From: Macrotis lagotis
Taxonomy: Eukaryota; Chordata; Mammalia; Peramelemorphia; Peramelidae
Assembly (NCBI RefSeq): GCF_037893015.1
Contig: NC_133663.1
Coordinates: forward strand, 221,367,753-221,431,752
Length of the DNA stretch: 64,000 bases
Direction of reading: 5' to 3'
The notes beneath the pieces were generated by a model. It was given only the letters and a program-made list of their open reading frames with translations, made no database searches and had not been told where the DNA came from. Below are positions 33,610 to 44,593 of the stretch, piece by piece. Position 1 is the first letter of the stretch, and every line of letters starts with the position of its first letter. The position numbers and the translations under genes were made by a program.

Positions 33610-34440
33610 TGCCCTCCAGGTTATCTTCCCTCTGTTTCTATTTCCCCCCTTTCCCCTGCTTATCTGTATTCCCCAGTATTTTGTTTCTGAATACCACCCC
33701 CTTCAGTGTGTTTGCCTTCCTATATCCACCCCATCCCCTTTCTTTCCCCTTCTCCTTCCCCTTTTTTCCCTTTCGCTTCCCTTCCTTTTTTTAGTTGCCC
33801 TTTTCCCCTCCCCCCCCTCCCATTTTCTGTTCCCCCTCCCCTTTTCCCCTTTTAATACTTGAAAGGTTAGATTTTTTTTAAGTTAACTGAGTATGTGTAT
33901 AAGTTAATGTTAAGCCAAATCTGATGAGAAGAAAATTCAGTGTTTCTCATCTCCTCCCTTCTTCCCCTCTATTACCATAGGTATTTTGTACTTCTTAGTG
34001 TAATGAGATTTACCCCATTCAATCCCCTCCCTCCTCCTGTATCCTTCCTGTTCCCCCCCTTTAAGGAAGTAGTGTTTTTAAAATAATTCTGTCATAGAAA
34101 ATTCTGAGTATCCATCACTTCTAGCTAAGTACATTCTATCTAATAGAGTTAAAATTCTTGAAAGTTATTAGAGTCTTTCTCCCAAGTGGGGTTATAGCCA
34201 ATTTCATCCCAATGGATAGCAGTCTTATGGATAGGTCATGAATGTCCATCACTTCTGGCTAGTTATAGTCTCTCTGTTAGAGTTTCAATTCTTGAGAGTT
34301 ATAAGAATCTTTTTTCCCCATGCTGGAATATAGCCAGTCTCAACTTAAAGGATAGCAGTTTTTGTTCTTTACCCCCCCCTTTTTTTACCTTTTTCATGTG
34401 TCTCTTGAACCTCCTGTTTGATGTCCAAATTTCCTATTTA
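33610..34440 (-). other. L1 inter-ORF spacer, G-rich, with tandem duplication
   Basis: About 0.8 kb between ORF1 and ORF2, non-coding in all frames beyond short stretches. It is G- and A-rich on the element strand and contains a potential G-quadruplex (33798-33821, - strand) and two copies of a roughly 130-bp unit at 34105-34365. It is alignable by eye to the G-rich region of the HAL1 at 1950-2510. L1 spacers in placental mammals are much shorter. Confidence 0.7.
34105..34365 (-). repeat. Tandem duplication inside the L1 spacer
   Basis: Two units with a period of 134 bases (anchors 'tccatcactt' at 34111 and 34245), each continuing with 'ctrgcta', 'attcttga.agttat.agart' and 'ggatagcagt'. Roughly three quarters of positions match by eye. 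Confidence 0.75.
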
Positions 34441-35479
34441 ACACTGCTCTTTTCATTAGGAATTTTTGGAATTCTTCCATTTCATTAAATGTCCATCTTT
34501 TCTCCTGGAAGAGAAGACTAACCTTTGTGGGATAATGGATTCTTAGCTGCATTCCAAGCTCCATTACTCTTCAGAATATCTCGATTCCTTAATGTTGATG
34601 CATCCAGGTCCTGTATAATCCTTACAGTAGCTCCTTAGTATTTAAATTGTTTCCTTCTGGCTGCTTACAGGATTTTCTCTTTTATCTGATGGTTCTGGAA
34701 TTTGGCCACAACATTCCCTGGTGTTTTCATTTTAGAATCTCTTTCTGGAGGGGATCGATGTATTCTTTCAATACCTACTTTGACCTCTGGTTCCATGATA
34801 TCAGGGCAATTTTGCATCACTAGATCCTGTAATATTAAGTCCAGGCATTTTTTTTTCTCTTCAATGTTTTCAAGAAGTCCAATAATTCTCAGGTTGCCAT
34901 TCCTCAATCTATTCTCAAGGTCAGTGGTTTTGCTGATGAGGTAATTTACATTTTCTTCTATTTTTTTATTTTGTTTAACAGGCTCTTGCTGTCTCATGGA
35001 GTCATTAGTTTCCACAGACTCCATTCTTTTTTTAGGGAGAAATTTTCTTCATTTACCTTTTGCAACTCCTTTTCCACTTGGTCAATTCTACTTTTGAAAG
35101 AGCTTTCCATTTGACCAATTGGGGTTTTGAGAGGAATTATTTTCTTTTTGCATTTTCCCAACTGAAGATCTGAAAGATTTATACTCAGTGTTTTGTATTT
35201 ATACCATTGAAGGTCTAAGAGAATTAGTCTCATTTTGTATTTTTCCAGTTGTATTTTCCAATGATTTGTTTTCTTGTTGTAATATGTTAATCTTTTCTTG
35301 GGTTTTTTCCCCAAATTTTCCAATTGATTTTTAAACTCCTTCCTTATTTCCTCAAGGAAGTCTTTCTGTGCCTGAGACCAGATCATATTCTCCTCAAATG
35401 TTCTAGGTCTCTCTGAGTTAGGGTCTTTTCCTTCTAAGAATTTTTCTCTGGATCCACCTTTCCACTGACCTTTCTTCAT
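34440..35479 (-). pseudogene. L1 ORF1, one frameshift and several stops
   Basis: Two long frames: 35479-34994 (starts MKKGQWKGGSREKF; a Lys/Glu-rich coiled-coil part) and 35024-34665 (a heptad part, then the RRM-like segment NLRIIGLLENIEEKKKCLDL and the IERIHRSPPERDSK stretch), then the C-terminal part RKQFKY and RNRDIL out to about 34440. The frames overlap by some 30 bases, so a single frameshift separates the coiled coil from the RNA-binding part. ORF1p coats L1 RNA as a trimer. Confidence 0.85.
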
Positions 35480-36271
35480 TTTGCTAAGACCTTGAGTTGG
35501 GGAGGGGTTGGTTCACAGAGGTTTGGTGTTGGGATCCCTAGAGGCTTTACTCACTGAGTGCAATTTGTCCAGCTGGCCAGTATGAGGAGCTGGTTGCTTT
35601 CTCTGGAGTGTCTGTACCTTGATTGAGGCCTACTCCCTTAGCCTGAAGGGAGCACTTGAACCTGTTAAGTCCTTTTGCCTTCAGGCAATGGTGGGCTTTA
35701 CCCTGGGGTGAGGTCATCCCTCTCCCTATTGTCATCTGGGCTCGTTCTTGTGCTCACATGCCTGTGGATGGAGCAGAAGTAGTCTGTAATTGTGTTTGTT
35801 CTGGGAAGAAGCCTCAGCTGTAATGGAGGCATGGACTCGGAATTCCTCAGACCCGAGGAGCCCAGGGATGGTGTCTGCAGCTCTCCTGCACCGAAACTCT
35901 TCCCCCCAGACTTGTTGGCAAGCTCCAGAGAGTCAGCACCAACACCAACGCCGCTTCACCCCAGTATACCCAAGCCCCCATGGTCTAGCCCCACTGCTGA
36001 TCAAGCAGGTCAGGCACTGAGGCCCTCAGGCACCTGTGGCTCCAATCCAGCCCCTTATCAGGCTGATCCTTGGCTGATCTGCCCTCTGCACCAGACTCAC
36101 ACAGCACCACAGAAAACAAATCCTGAGGTAGATGTTCTTTCTTCTGGCTTTTCTTTCTGGGTTTTGTGGGTCGGATTTCTGTTAAGAGTTTTGTTTCATA
36201 TCATAGATGGGAAAAGATCAGGAGACTTTACTACTGTGCCTGTCTTCTCTCTGCCATCCTGTCCGGAAGTC
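35480..36271 (-). promoter_or_regulatory. L1 5' UTR (internal promoter region)
   Basis: GC-richer than its surroundings, starting on the - strand at 'gacttccggacaggatggca' and running to ORF1. By analogy with other L1s it held the internal promoter. The 161-codon open frame on the opposite strand (35792-36277) is a by-product of its composition. Confidence 0.65.
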
Positions 36272-36472
36272 TGCTAAGTACTTTTTTATAAATATTATCT
36301 CATTTGATAAATGAAGTAAGTATTATTATTCTTAATTTAAAGATGAAGAAACTTGATAAAGAATTAAGTGACCTGCCCAGGATCATAAAACTCAATATAT
36401 GTTTGAGATTAAATTTAAATTCAGAACTTTCTGATCCTGTGTTCTATATTTTAAAATACTGCACCACCAGGG
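36272..36472 (-). repeat. MAR1-like SINE, right part
   Basis: Continues the piece at 29575: 'tataaatattatctcatttg', 'agatgaagaaacttgataaa', 'gtgacctgcccaggatcata', ending 'actgcaccacc'. Directly followed by another SINE. Confidence 0.65.
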
Positions 36473-36800
36473 CAGCTAGATGGTGTAATAGAAAGAGTGC
36501 TGGCCCTAAAGTCAGGAGGACCTGAGTACAAATCCTGCTTCAGATACTTACTAGCTGTGTGCTCTTGGTCAAGTCACTTGAATCTGATTGCCTCATATCC
36601 AGGGATATCTCCAGTCATCCTGATTCATATCTGGCCACTGGACCCATATGGTTTCAGAGGAAAAAAAAGTGAGACCAGTGACTTAGCACAGCACCCACTT
36701 CACTCAAATCCATTTTAAATTCAATGCTAGTCATGGCATCACCTCCCTGATATCATGGTCTTCTTCAACAAGGAAGGACAAATATCATGATCAACATCAT
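36473..36800 (+). mobile_element. Long SINE with RTE-like 3' part
   Basis: 'gcagctagatggtgtaatag', 'gtcaggaggacctgagtaca', 'tgtgtgctcttggtcaagtc', 'gtgagaccagtgacttagca', 'tagtcatggcatcacctccc' and 'aaggaaggacaaat' in the same order as 20463. Confidence 0.7.
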
Positions 36801-36809
36801 CACATTGCC

Positions 36810-37215
36810 AACATAGCCATTTCCCATTCTCAGATATTCCTACTCTTTATTCTCTTTCATTTGTTCTATAATCAAGTCATATAGGTCTACTTCTTTCCCT
36901 CAAATATAACTCACTCTCTCCCTTCTCTATACTTTTTATGCTAAAGTGATTTTCCTCCTTACCTTCACCTCTTTGAATCCCTAGATTCCATGAAAACTTA
37001 GCTCAAAAACCTTTCCTGGTCCCCAGATGCTAGAGTATTCTTCTCTATCTTCCATGTAGTCTGCATTTAACTTAAATATTTATATGTTGACTCTCCCATT
37101 AGAATATAAGATCTTTGAGGACAGAGATTTTTTTTCTTTTCCTTTCCACAATACCTAGCTCACAGTCTAGCATAGAATTTAATGTTTATTGATTAACTTA
37201 TTAATTAAATGAAAG
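36810..37215 (+). mobile_element. L2-type LINE 3' end
   Basis: Long C/T-rich stretch with 'tagattccatgaaaacttag', 'aaaacctttcctggtcccca', 'cccattagaatataagatct', 'ttgaggacagagatttt' and 'aatgtttattgattaac', the canonical order of an L2 3' end. Confidence 0.65.
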
Positions 37216-37364
37216 AATGAAATAATAGATGGCAGACTTAAGAAATTTTCTGATCTACATAATCCTCCTTTATGAATATAGAAATGCTCTTGTTGATATT
37301 TACTAATTTCACAATAAAATGAGAATTTTTTAAAATTTACAGATCATGCAGTTGCTAAGACTTC

Positions 37365-37625
37365 AAGACAATTAGGTTTCATGGTAGATAGAGTACAGGA
37401 CCTGGTGTCAGGAAAACTGAAGTTCAAATCCTGCCTTAGATACTTATTAGTTATGTGGCCCTGGGCAAGTCATTTAACCTCTTCCTGCCTTGGTTTCTCC
37501 ATTTGTAAGATGGAGGTTAAAAACAATGCCTACCTTGCAGAGTTGTTGGGGAAAAAAGGAGATAATATTTGTGAAGTGCTTGTAATTGTACTTATAATTG
37601 TAATTATTATTAATTGTTATCACAA
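37365..37625 (+). repeat. MAR1-like SINE
   Basis: 'tggtagatagagtacaggac', 'gttcaaatcctgccttagat', 'gtggccctgggcaagtcatt', 'ccttggtttctccatttgta' and 'aatgcctaccttgcagagtt' in order. Confidence 0.65.
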
Positions 37626-37857
37626 AGGGGGATAGAATCAAAAAACATCCTCAATAGGCTAAAATGCTAGCATAAGGAATGTAAATATAAAGTCTTAAAC
37701 AGTCTTTAGAAAAAACAACTGACTTAACAGAATCAAAAATGGGAGAAGTATTTGTGAAAAGCAGTATCTTTGAAAAATACTTAGGGTTTTTAGTGAACTG
37801 AAAGAAAGGATGAATCAGTATGACATAACAAACACAGGAGAAGAATCCTCAAACTCA

Positions 37858-38055
37858 CATTTATAGGATATTTTATGATTTACAATTTTTTTTCCTCACA
37901 ATAACCCTGTAATACAATTATTAATATTATCCCCATTTTACTGATGTGGATAATAAGACCTTAAGAGATTAAAGCACCACCATCCCCACAACAGACAAGA
38001 AGTATCTGAGGCTGGTTTTCTGAGTCCTCTGAATTCAGTGCTCTATTCTCATACA
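37858..38055 (-). repeat. MAR1-like SINE
   Basis: 'cacaataaccctgtaataca', 'atccccattttactgatgtg' and 'gaattcagtgctctattctc' in reverse SINE order. Confidence 0.55.
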
Positions 38056-38464
38056 ATAATAATGTGACATTGGATAGCATTCAGAAAAGTTTTGTGTTCT
38101 GAAATAGGATAATCATCCTTCTGTATGTACCCTACTATAGACATACCATTTCTGAATATTTTCAGTTCTGGCTGCCATAATTTTGAAAGGAGCATTCAGA
38201 GAAACAAAGGAATGTTGAAGAGCCTGATTGAAGGAAAATGGAATCATTAGCTTAAAGAAGCCTGGGGGGGGTGCGATGCCAGGGATAAAATGATTAGATT
38301 TGTTTTAGTTGGTCCTGGAAGGAAGATCTAGGAGCAATGGATAATATTTTCACAAAAAGAAGTTTGGATTCAGTGTAAATGAAAATCAGTCCCACAATCT
38401 GAGCTACCCTGAAGTGAAATGGTCCATTCTGGGAGGTAAAACTAGATAGGAGATACAGAGAATA

Positions 38465-38665
38465 GGGCATCAACAAAGTCATGAGTTTGAATCCTTCCCC
38501 AGACACTTCTTAGTTTTGTGGCAAGTTGACTAACTTCTCTATGCCTCGGTTTCCCTATCTGTAAAATGAGAATAATATAGTACTTACCAAACAGGATTGT
38601 AATTAGAATCAAATGAGTTAATAGATGTAAAGCACTTTACAAACTTTAATGCTAGTGATGATGAT
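38465..38665 (+). repeat. MAR1-like SINE
   Basis: 'gtttgaatccttccccagac', 'tatgcctcggtttccctatc', 'tgtaaaatgagaataatata' and 'gtaaagcactttacaaactt' in order. Confidence 0.65.
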
Positions 38666-39202
38666 GACTAGAAGCCATCTTCTCACTAGAAATCTTCAAA
38701 CTAAAGATGTTTCTGTTAGAGAAAGATTTCTGAGACAGTTTCTATGACCTCTAGCACCCTTCCAACTGAGATTCTCTCAGTCTCAGTGAGCAGGAGCTTC
38801 TTTTAGAGTCTTTCTGGAAGAAATTCTATCCTAAAGATGTGAAAAATATTTCTTAGGCAACTCCCAGAATATATTTCATATTTGGAAGGTCTTGGTTTTC
38901 TTTACTTCATTTCCCGAATTGAATTCAAGCCCTTTCCTATCTTCTTTTGTGGTCCTTACCTATTCTACTTTACTGACTTTTTGAACTTGACTTCTAACTC
39001 ATTTTACTAGCAAGTCCTTCCTCCTGTCCAACAGAACTCCCAGGTCTTGCTTCTTCTGGTTGGTAACTACACTACTGTCAATCCAGTCTCAGTACAACAA
39101 ACATCACAATGATTGGAGATGCTTCTTTCTTTCTTGTCCCTTCTCCCCTCATCACTATGCAGCATTAATTATTGACTGGTTTACTAAAGAGTAGACAAAT
39201 CA

Positions 39203-39203
<1 letters not shown>
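38666..39203. other. Intergenic, no recognised feature
   Basis: 38680-38790 has weak MIR-like wording ('acctctagcacccttccaac'). No gene seen. Confidence 0.45.
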
Positions 39204-39256
<53 letters not shown>

Positions 39257-39298
39257 TCTCTCTCTCACACACACACATACACACACATATACAGAAAT
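39204..39298. repeat. (CT)n followed by (CA)n microsatellite
   Basis: About 25 CT units, then CA units. Confidence 0.95.
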
Positions 39299-39699
39299 AT
39301 TTGTAAAAAAAAGGTCATACTTATTCTTTCTATGAATGCTAGCAGTAAAGTTTATTAACACAGAAACAACATCGTGTGGTTAGGATTAGAGTCAGGAAGA
39401 TGTAGATTTTTGTCTCCTACATTAACTAGTATCAAGCCTGAAAAGCAAATGACCAAAAAATAACAGAGGTTTTGCAAGTATTTGCTGTTAATTCAAAAAT
39501 ATCAAAGGACTCATACACGTTATCACAACCACAGTTACTTCTAAGAAATAAAATAAAATAAATTTTGTAAAAAATAGAAACAACAGTAGTCATAAGCAAA
39601 ATGCATTATTTTCTTGGAGGAGAGAAACTAGACACTTATGCCAGGGTCCCCCTAAAAGGAAGCCTACTTTAGTGAAGCCAAAGTTTAACATACATATAT

Positions 39700-39710
39700 T
39701 TATACAAATA

Positions 39711-39755
<45 letters not shown>

Positions 39756-39775
39756 TATATATACATACATACACA
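39700..39775. repeat. (TA)n microsatellite
   Basis: TA array with a GATA interruption and an ATAC end. Confidence 0.95.
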
Positions 39776-39915
39776 CTAGGAAAGGTGCCCAACTTGCATC
39801 AGGAGACTTGGGTTTGAATACTGAAAGAGAAACCCCTGAAAGGTTATGGTCAAGTCACTTAGCTTCTAAGTGCATCATTTTAATCCTATGTAAAATGGGA
39901 ATGCTATTAGTAATT
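39776..39915 (+). repeat. MIR-type SINE remnant
   Basis: 'gagacttgggtttgaatact', 'ggtcaagtcacttagcttct' and 'cctatgtaaaatgggaatgc' in MIR order. Confidence 0.55.
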
Positions 39916-41914
39916 CCACAAAAAATGTACCCCCATAGTACCATGGTAGTGCTACTAAGCTAATAGTGCAGTTTGGAATGAAAACATTAAAACAATACAT
40001 ATAGCAAGGGAGAATCAAGAAGTAGGATCATTGTTTGCCACTAAACTTTACAAATGAGTAGAGTCCACCTCCCAAAGTGACAGATGGAGAAAACATTCCC
40101 CCCAAAACAATTTATTCAGGAATATGAAACTATAATTTTTACAAAGTGAGGAAACAGCTAGTCATTCCTTAGTCCTCTTCTCACACTCAATGACTTGTAG
40201 GGAGATCTACTTCAGGCTTCTGGAACTGTCTCAACACTGCCAACTCAAACATGTAGACTTGATTTTCCCTGCATTTTTGACCTCCAAATTCTCTGGAACC
40301 CAAAAGTGGTAGGATCAGATAGTAATACTAACATCTCAGGCCCCTTATATTGCCTTCTAAGGCAAATTATCTTACTTCAGCTCTCCACTCAAAGCATCTC
40401 AGGACTGCTACAATATTTTCACTTTCTTTGCAACTCCCTAGCTATCTATTTCTATTTTAATTCCATTTTGCTCATATTCCATAGAACCCCTGAGCTAGTC
40501 ACAAGACACTGGGGATCCGGCCATCCTAGAGGATCTCCTATTCCTAGTCTTGGATCAGATACTCAGAGTTGGAAAGGATCTCAGAGGTTACCTAGCCCCA
40601 CCCCCTCATTAAACAGAAGAAAAAATAGAAGGCCAGAAACAATAAATCATTGTCCATGATTATACAGGTCATAAGCAGAAGGACTGGATTTAAGCTCTGA
40701 TCCTTAGACTCCATATGTGGTTCTCATTGGCACTTAAGGAAGGCAGGAATCTTCCTTTCAGGGCACCTAACCAAATCCTTTATTACATTCCCACTACCCA
40801 CTTGTATTGAATTGTATTGAGTTGTATTAAATAAGTACTTTAAAACTTTCAAAGTGCCATAGAAATAATGAGCTTTTGTTGTGCTGTCCTCAATTTCAAG
40901 GTACAGGCAATGTGAGGAGCTAAAATGAATTTTATGTCATTTTGAATGAAGCTTTCAAAACCAGGAAGACCAACATCTCTATGAGACATCAATGAATAGA
41001 GCTGGGTTAATTTCCATCTTAATTTCCAAAGCTTGACTGTAAGACCCAGCTGGTGCCTCTCTTTCCATTCATCATAATAGAAAAGGTAATTTTTGCTAAC
41101 CCTAGTTACCTCTCCTATGAATTCTTGAAGAAACTATTAATATATTAAAGAGGCAAAGTCTATCAACAGAGAAACAAAACTCCAAAAAGCTGCACAGCTT
41201 TCCAAATCTAAAATCTGTAGAGTATCTATGAAAATCTCCAAAATTGTGCCACCTCAAGTGCCAGCTTATTTTTCCTCTTCAATTCCTGTACTATCTGTGG
41301 ACATTTGGCTCAATGCAATTCTTGACTCCATTAGGTACCATTTTGTGCAGACTAGATTAGTTTTTGTTTTCTCTTAGCCAGACCCCACCCCACATACACC
41401 AAGATAAACAGCAAACTTAGGGAAATTTTAATAAATATCTATGTTAGCCTAATTCTTGTTTCTTGAGTCCAAATGCTGGATGTTAACTTATCAGGACAAA
41501 CTCTGAGGGTTAACATATATTCATTATAATTATTTTTAAGTCCCAAACTCATGGAGCACTCTCATTTCTCCTCAAATCATCAGAGTCCAGTGGCCAGACA
41601 AAGATTAAGATGACTGGCAATGGTCCCTGAATATGGTTAAGGTCTTTCTCAGCTCTCAGTTTGTCTGAGGCAGCACTCATTGAGGAATTAAAGGCTAGCT
41701 AAGAATTGAAGCAAAAGGTGGCCTAAGTTTGTCTAGAACCAATCTTGGATTGGAAGACTATGTACTCAGATATATGTGTGTGTGACAGGTTTTGCAACCC
41801 TCTTTCTCTCAATTAAAGATGCTTTTTCATCTGTTTATGAGTTTGACTTATTTCAGGACAGGACAATTCTTTACAATCTGGTCCCTTCCTTCTAGCTACA
41901 TATGTTTTTCCTTA
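39916..41914. other. Intergenic, mostly unassigned
   Basis: 40530-40700 is a reverse MIR remnant ('gttggaaaggatctcagagg', 'aaggactggatttaagctct'), and 40730-40845 has L2-tail wording. The rest (about 39916-40530 and 40850-41914) holds no gene or repeat that I can support. Confidence 0.45.
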
Positions 41915-42865
41915 AATAGTATTTGATTTTTTTCTCCAGTAACATAAAAGATAGTTTTCAACATTCATTTTTGTAAAAATTTTAATTCCAAATTTTTCTT
42001 CCTCCCTCTGTATTGACATCAAGAAATCCGATTGATATATGCATAATAATGTTAAATATTTTTCCATATTAGTCATAATGTGAAAGAAGAATCAGAACAA
42101 AAAGGAAAACCACATAAAATAAAAAATTAAAAAATGTTTTTGAAGTGAAAATAACAAACTTTCATCCACATTCATACTTTTCCTTTCTCTGGATGTGGAT
42201 GGCATTTTCCATTACAAATCTTTTAGAATTGTCTTTGATCACAATATTGCTCAGAAGAGCTAAGTCTGTCATAGTTGATCATCACACAATTTTATTGTTA
42301 CTTTGTACAATGTTCTCCCGGTTCTGTTTACTTCCCTCATAATCAGTTCATGTAAATCTTTCCAGATTTTTCTGAAATCCTCCTGCTCATCAATTATAGA
42401 ACAATAGCATTTCATTGCATTCTTATATCACAACTTGTTCAGCGATTCCCCAAATGATGGACATTGCCTCAATTTTTAATTCTTTGCCACCACACAAAAA
42501 AAGAACTGCTATAGATATTTTTGTACATGTAAATCCTAAATCCCCCCCTTTTAAAATCTCTTTGGATACACACCTTGTAGTGTTTTTTGCTGGACCAAAG
42601 AGTATGCAAAGTTTTCATAGACCTTTGGGCATGGTTCTAGATTTCTCTCTAGAATGATTGAATCAATTCACAACTCCCCCAACAGTGAATGAGTGTCCCA
42701 GTTTCCTTACATCTGTATGGTTAATACATAAGATATGAGATTTTCCATGGTAAAGGCCTTATAGTTTAGCTACAGAGAATTGCTGACCCCCAATTCACCC
42801 CTGACGAACAGGAAGGGGAGATGAACAGAATTGATCTCATGTACATATTTAAAACATCTTGAGCT

Positions 42866-43018
42866 TTTTTTTTTAGGTTTTTGCAAGGCAAATGGGGTTA
42901 AGTGGCTTGCCCAAGGCCACACAGCTAGGTAATTATTAAGTGTCTGAGACCGGATTTGAACCCAGGTACTCCTGACTCCAGGGCTGGTGCTTTATCCACT
43001 ATGCCACCTAGCCACCCC
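42866..43018 (-). mobile_element. tRNA-headed marsupial SINE in the LTR
   Basis: T run, 'gcaaggcaaatggggttaag', 'ccaaggccacacagctaggt', 'ctggtgctttatccactatg', ending 'ccacctagccacccc'. Well preserved, and in the same style as the copy at 1027. Confidence 0.85.
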
Positions 43019-43035
43019 AAAGTTCTAGAATGTTT

Positions 43036-43188
43036 CTTTTTTTTTTAAGATTTTTCAAGGCAATGGGTTTACGTGGCTTGCCCAAGGCCACACGACTAGG
43101 TAATTATTAAGTGTCTGAGGTAGGATCTGAACCCAGGTACTCCTAACTACAAGGCCGGTGCTCTATCCACTGTGCCACCTAGCCGCCC
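43036..43188 (-). mobile_element. Second SINE in the LTR
   Basis: T run, 'tttttcaaggcaatgggttt', 'ccaaggccacacgactaggt', 'ccggtgctctatccactgtg', ending 'ccacctagccgccc'. 'cttgagctttt' occurs both left of the SINE pair (about 42859) and right of it (about 43194), so one SINE seems to have landed in the tail region of the other. Confidence 0.85.
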
Positions 43189-43834
43189 TACAGCTTGAGC
43201 TTTTAAAAGAACTGCTGAACATCCTTGACTGGTCCTTGCCAGACTTCAAGGCCATACTTGATTAACATTGCCTGATCTCTTCAGTAACTAGCCATTCCTG
43301 AATGTAAACACCGTAATTCTTGGGGTTCAAGGAGGGGTGGCTCCCTCCTTGGACAACCTGGGAAATTTGGTTTTATTCCACAAAAAACTGGCAAGAAGCC
43401 TTCTTTGTTCTCAAGCTATATAAGATCTAATTAGACCTTAGTCTAAATGGAGTCTCACACAGAGAGGATACTCTGCCTGGGACCTTCCCAATCAGGACTC
43501 TGGAGGCTGTACCCCAGGACTCCCCAGCCGCTGTTGATTCAGATGTTGAAGTTCCCCTGAATCAGTGATGTTTCACTCTTAATATTTATGTTTATGTAGA
43601 CTTTGATTTTCTTTTTATTATATTTGGACTTATTGGTTACTTTTGCTGTAAAACTGATTTATTTCTACCTGTTCTATAATCACTATATGTAATATGATTT
43701 TTAGTTTTGTTGGTCTGGTTGGGAAGATTTACCATATTCCTCCCTTGCTAGAGAATGGGCATATGTTACCGGGCCATGTGAAGATTGGGGAAGCCATATG
43801 AAACAAGGGTCCCCCTGCACAAGCAACTGAATAT

Positions 43835-44551
43835 TTGAAGCAGATAACTGTGGAAAAAGGCAAGGAAATGGCAGGAGTCTGTAGAAGGAGGTGGGTGCTA
43901 TTAATAGCCTATCATAAAATGGAGGATCAGAGAGATAAGGCGGTGAAGGAAAAGGTGAATTTGGGAAAGGAATTACTAAGTAAATTGTCTGTTCTACAAT
44001 GTCAGAACTTTATTTTAGGAGATCAGGTATGCAATTATCAGAGTGTAGTTGAAAAAGCTGCTGGATACAAAAGTTTGTTAATGACATTGCTGCAGGCAAG
44101 CCTCTGGCAGAAGTTTTGGACAAAATCTCCCAATTAAAGAACTTGGGCAACTGTGAGTATACTGATGACAATAAATCTCAATATAGGAGTGGTGAACATG
44201 ATACTGGTCTGTCTCAAGATAAGTACAAAAATAAAATGTCCCCAAAAGATTTGTTTATTGCCCTGCTCTGCGCAGGAGTGGATAGGAATAAGATTGATGG
44301 ACTCCCTACTCCTGACTTGTTCAGGATGAATAAGGAGAAGGAAGAACAAGAAAGTAAAAATAAGGAAATTAGGGCCACTCTATCGGTACCCTCCCTGGAC
44401 CAAATGCTGGTAATGGAGATCAGACAGAGGGATTATCAGCCTTTCGTAATGTTAATTAATTATAAATTAGAAAATGGATATGTAACTGTTACTAAAATGT
44501 TTTTTGATACTGAGGCAAGATCTCTTTGATATATGGCAATCCTAGTATATT
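43835..44551 (+). pseudogene. ERV gag/protease-like remnant
   Basis: Two overlapping frames (43835-44137 and 44116-44529), Lys/Glu/Gln-rich with a coiled-coil-like look. Near the end MFFDTEARSL sits where a retroviral protease would have Asp-Thr/Ser-Gly, followed out of frame by wording typical of the protease flap region. The match is short; the assignment rests on position and this motif. The frame is closed by stops and shifts. Confidence 0.4.
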
Positions 44552-44593
44552 TAGAAATGGAATGTCCATAAAAATTACAGGCTTGGGAGGACT

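Larger units (their letters stand above)
29608..36271 (-). mobile_element. Full-length L1 LINE, inactive
   Basis: 6.66 kb on the - strand, bounded by the duplication 'tgctragyactttttt'. In element order: 5' UTR (36271-35480), ORF1 (35479 to about 34440), an unusually long spacer (about 34440-33610), ORF2 (about 33609-29889) and a 3' UTR ending in an A-rich tail at 29608. All recognisable parts of an L1 are present, but both ORFs carry stops and frameshifts, so it is dead. It inserted into a MAR1-like SINE. L1 moves by target-primed reverse transcription with its own endonuclease and reverse transcriptase. Confidence 0.9.
42714..43720 (+). repeat. ERV 5' LTR (with two SINE insertions)
   Basis: Starts TG after the 5-bp duplication. 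A TATA box (tatataa, 43417-43423) lies in its last third. The segment 'actgatttatttctacctg' at about 43655 is repeated at about 45397 in the 3' stub, which supports LTR identity. The exact 3' limit and primer-binding site are not clear. Confidence 0.5.

Noticed and set aside
33591..33794. Pro/Phe-rich 67-codon frame on the + strand
   Set aside because: It is antisense to the G-rich L1 spacer.
35792..36277. 161-codon open frame on the + strand
   Set aside because: It lies antisense to the L1 5' UTR, has no domain, and is explained by that region's base composition.
42145..42657. Two short + strand genes
   Set aside because: They are antisense to the L1 ORF2 and 3' UTR remnant.
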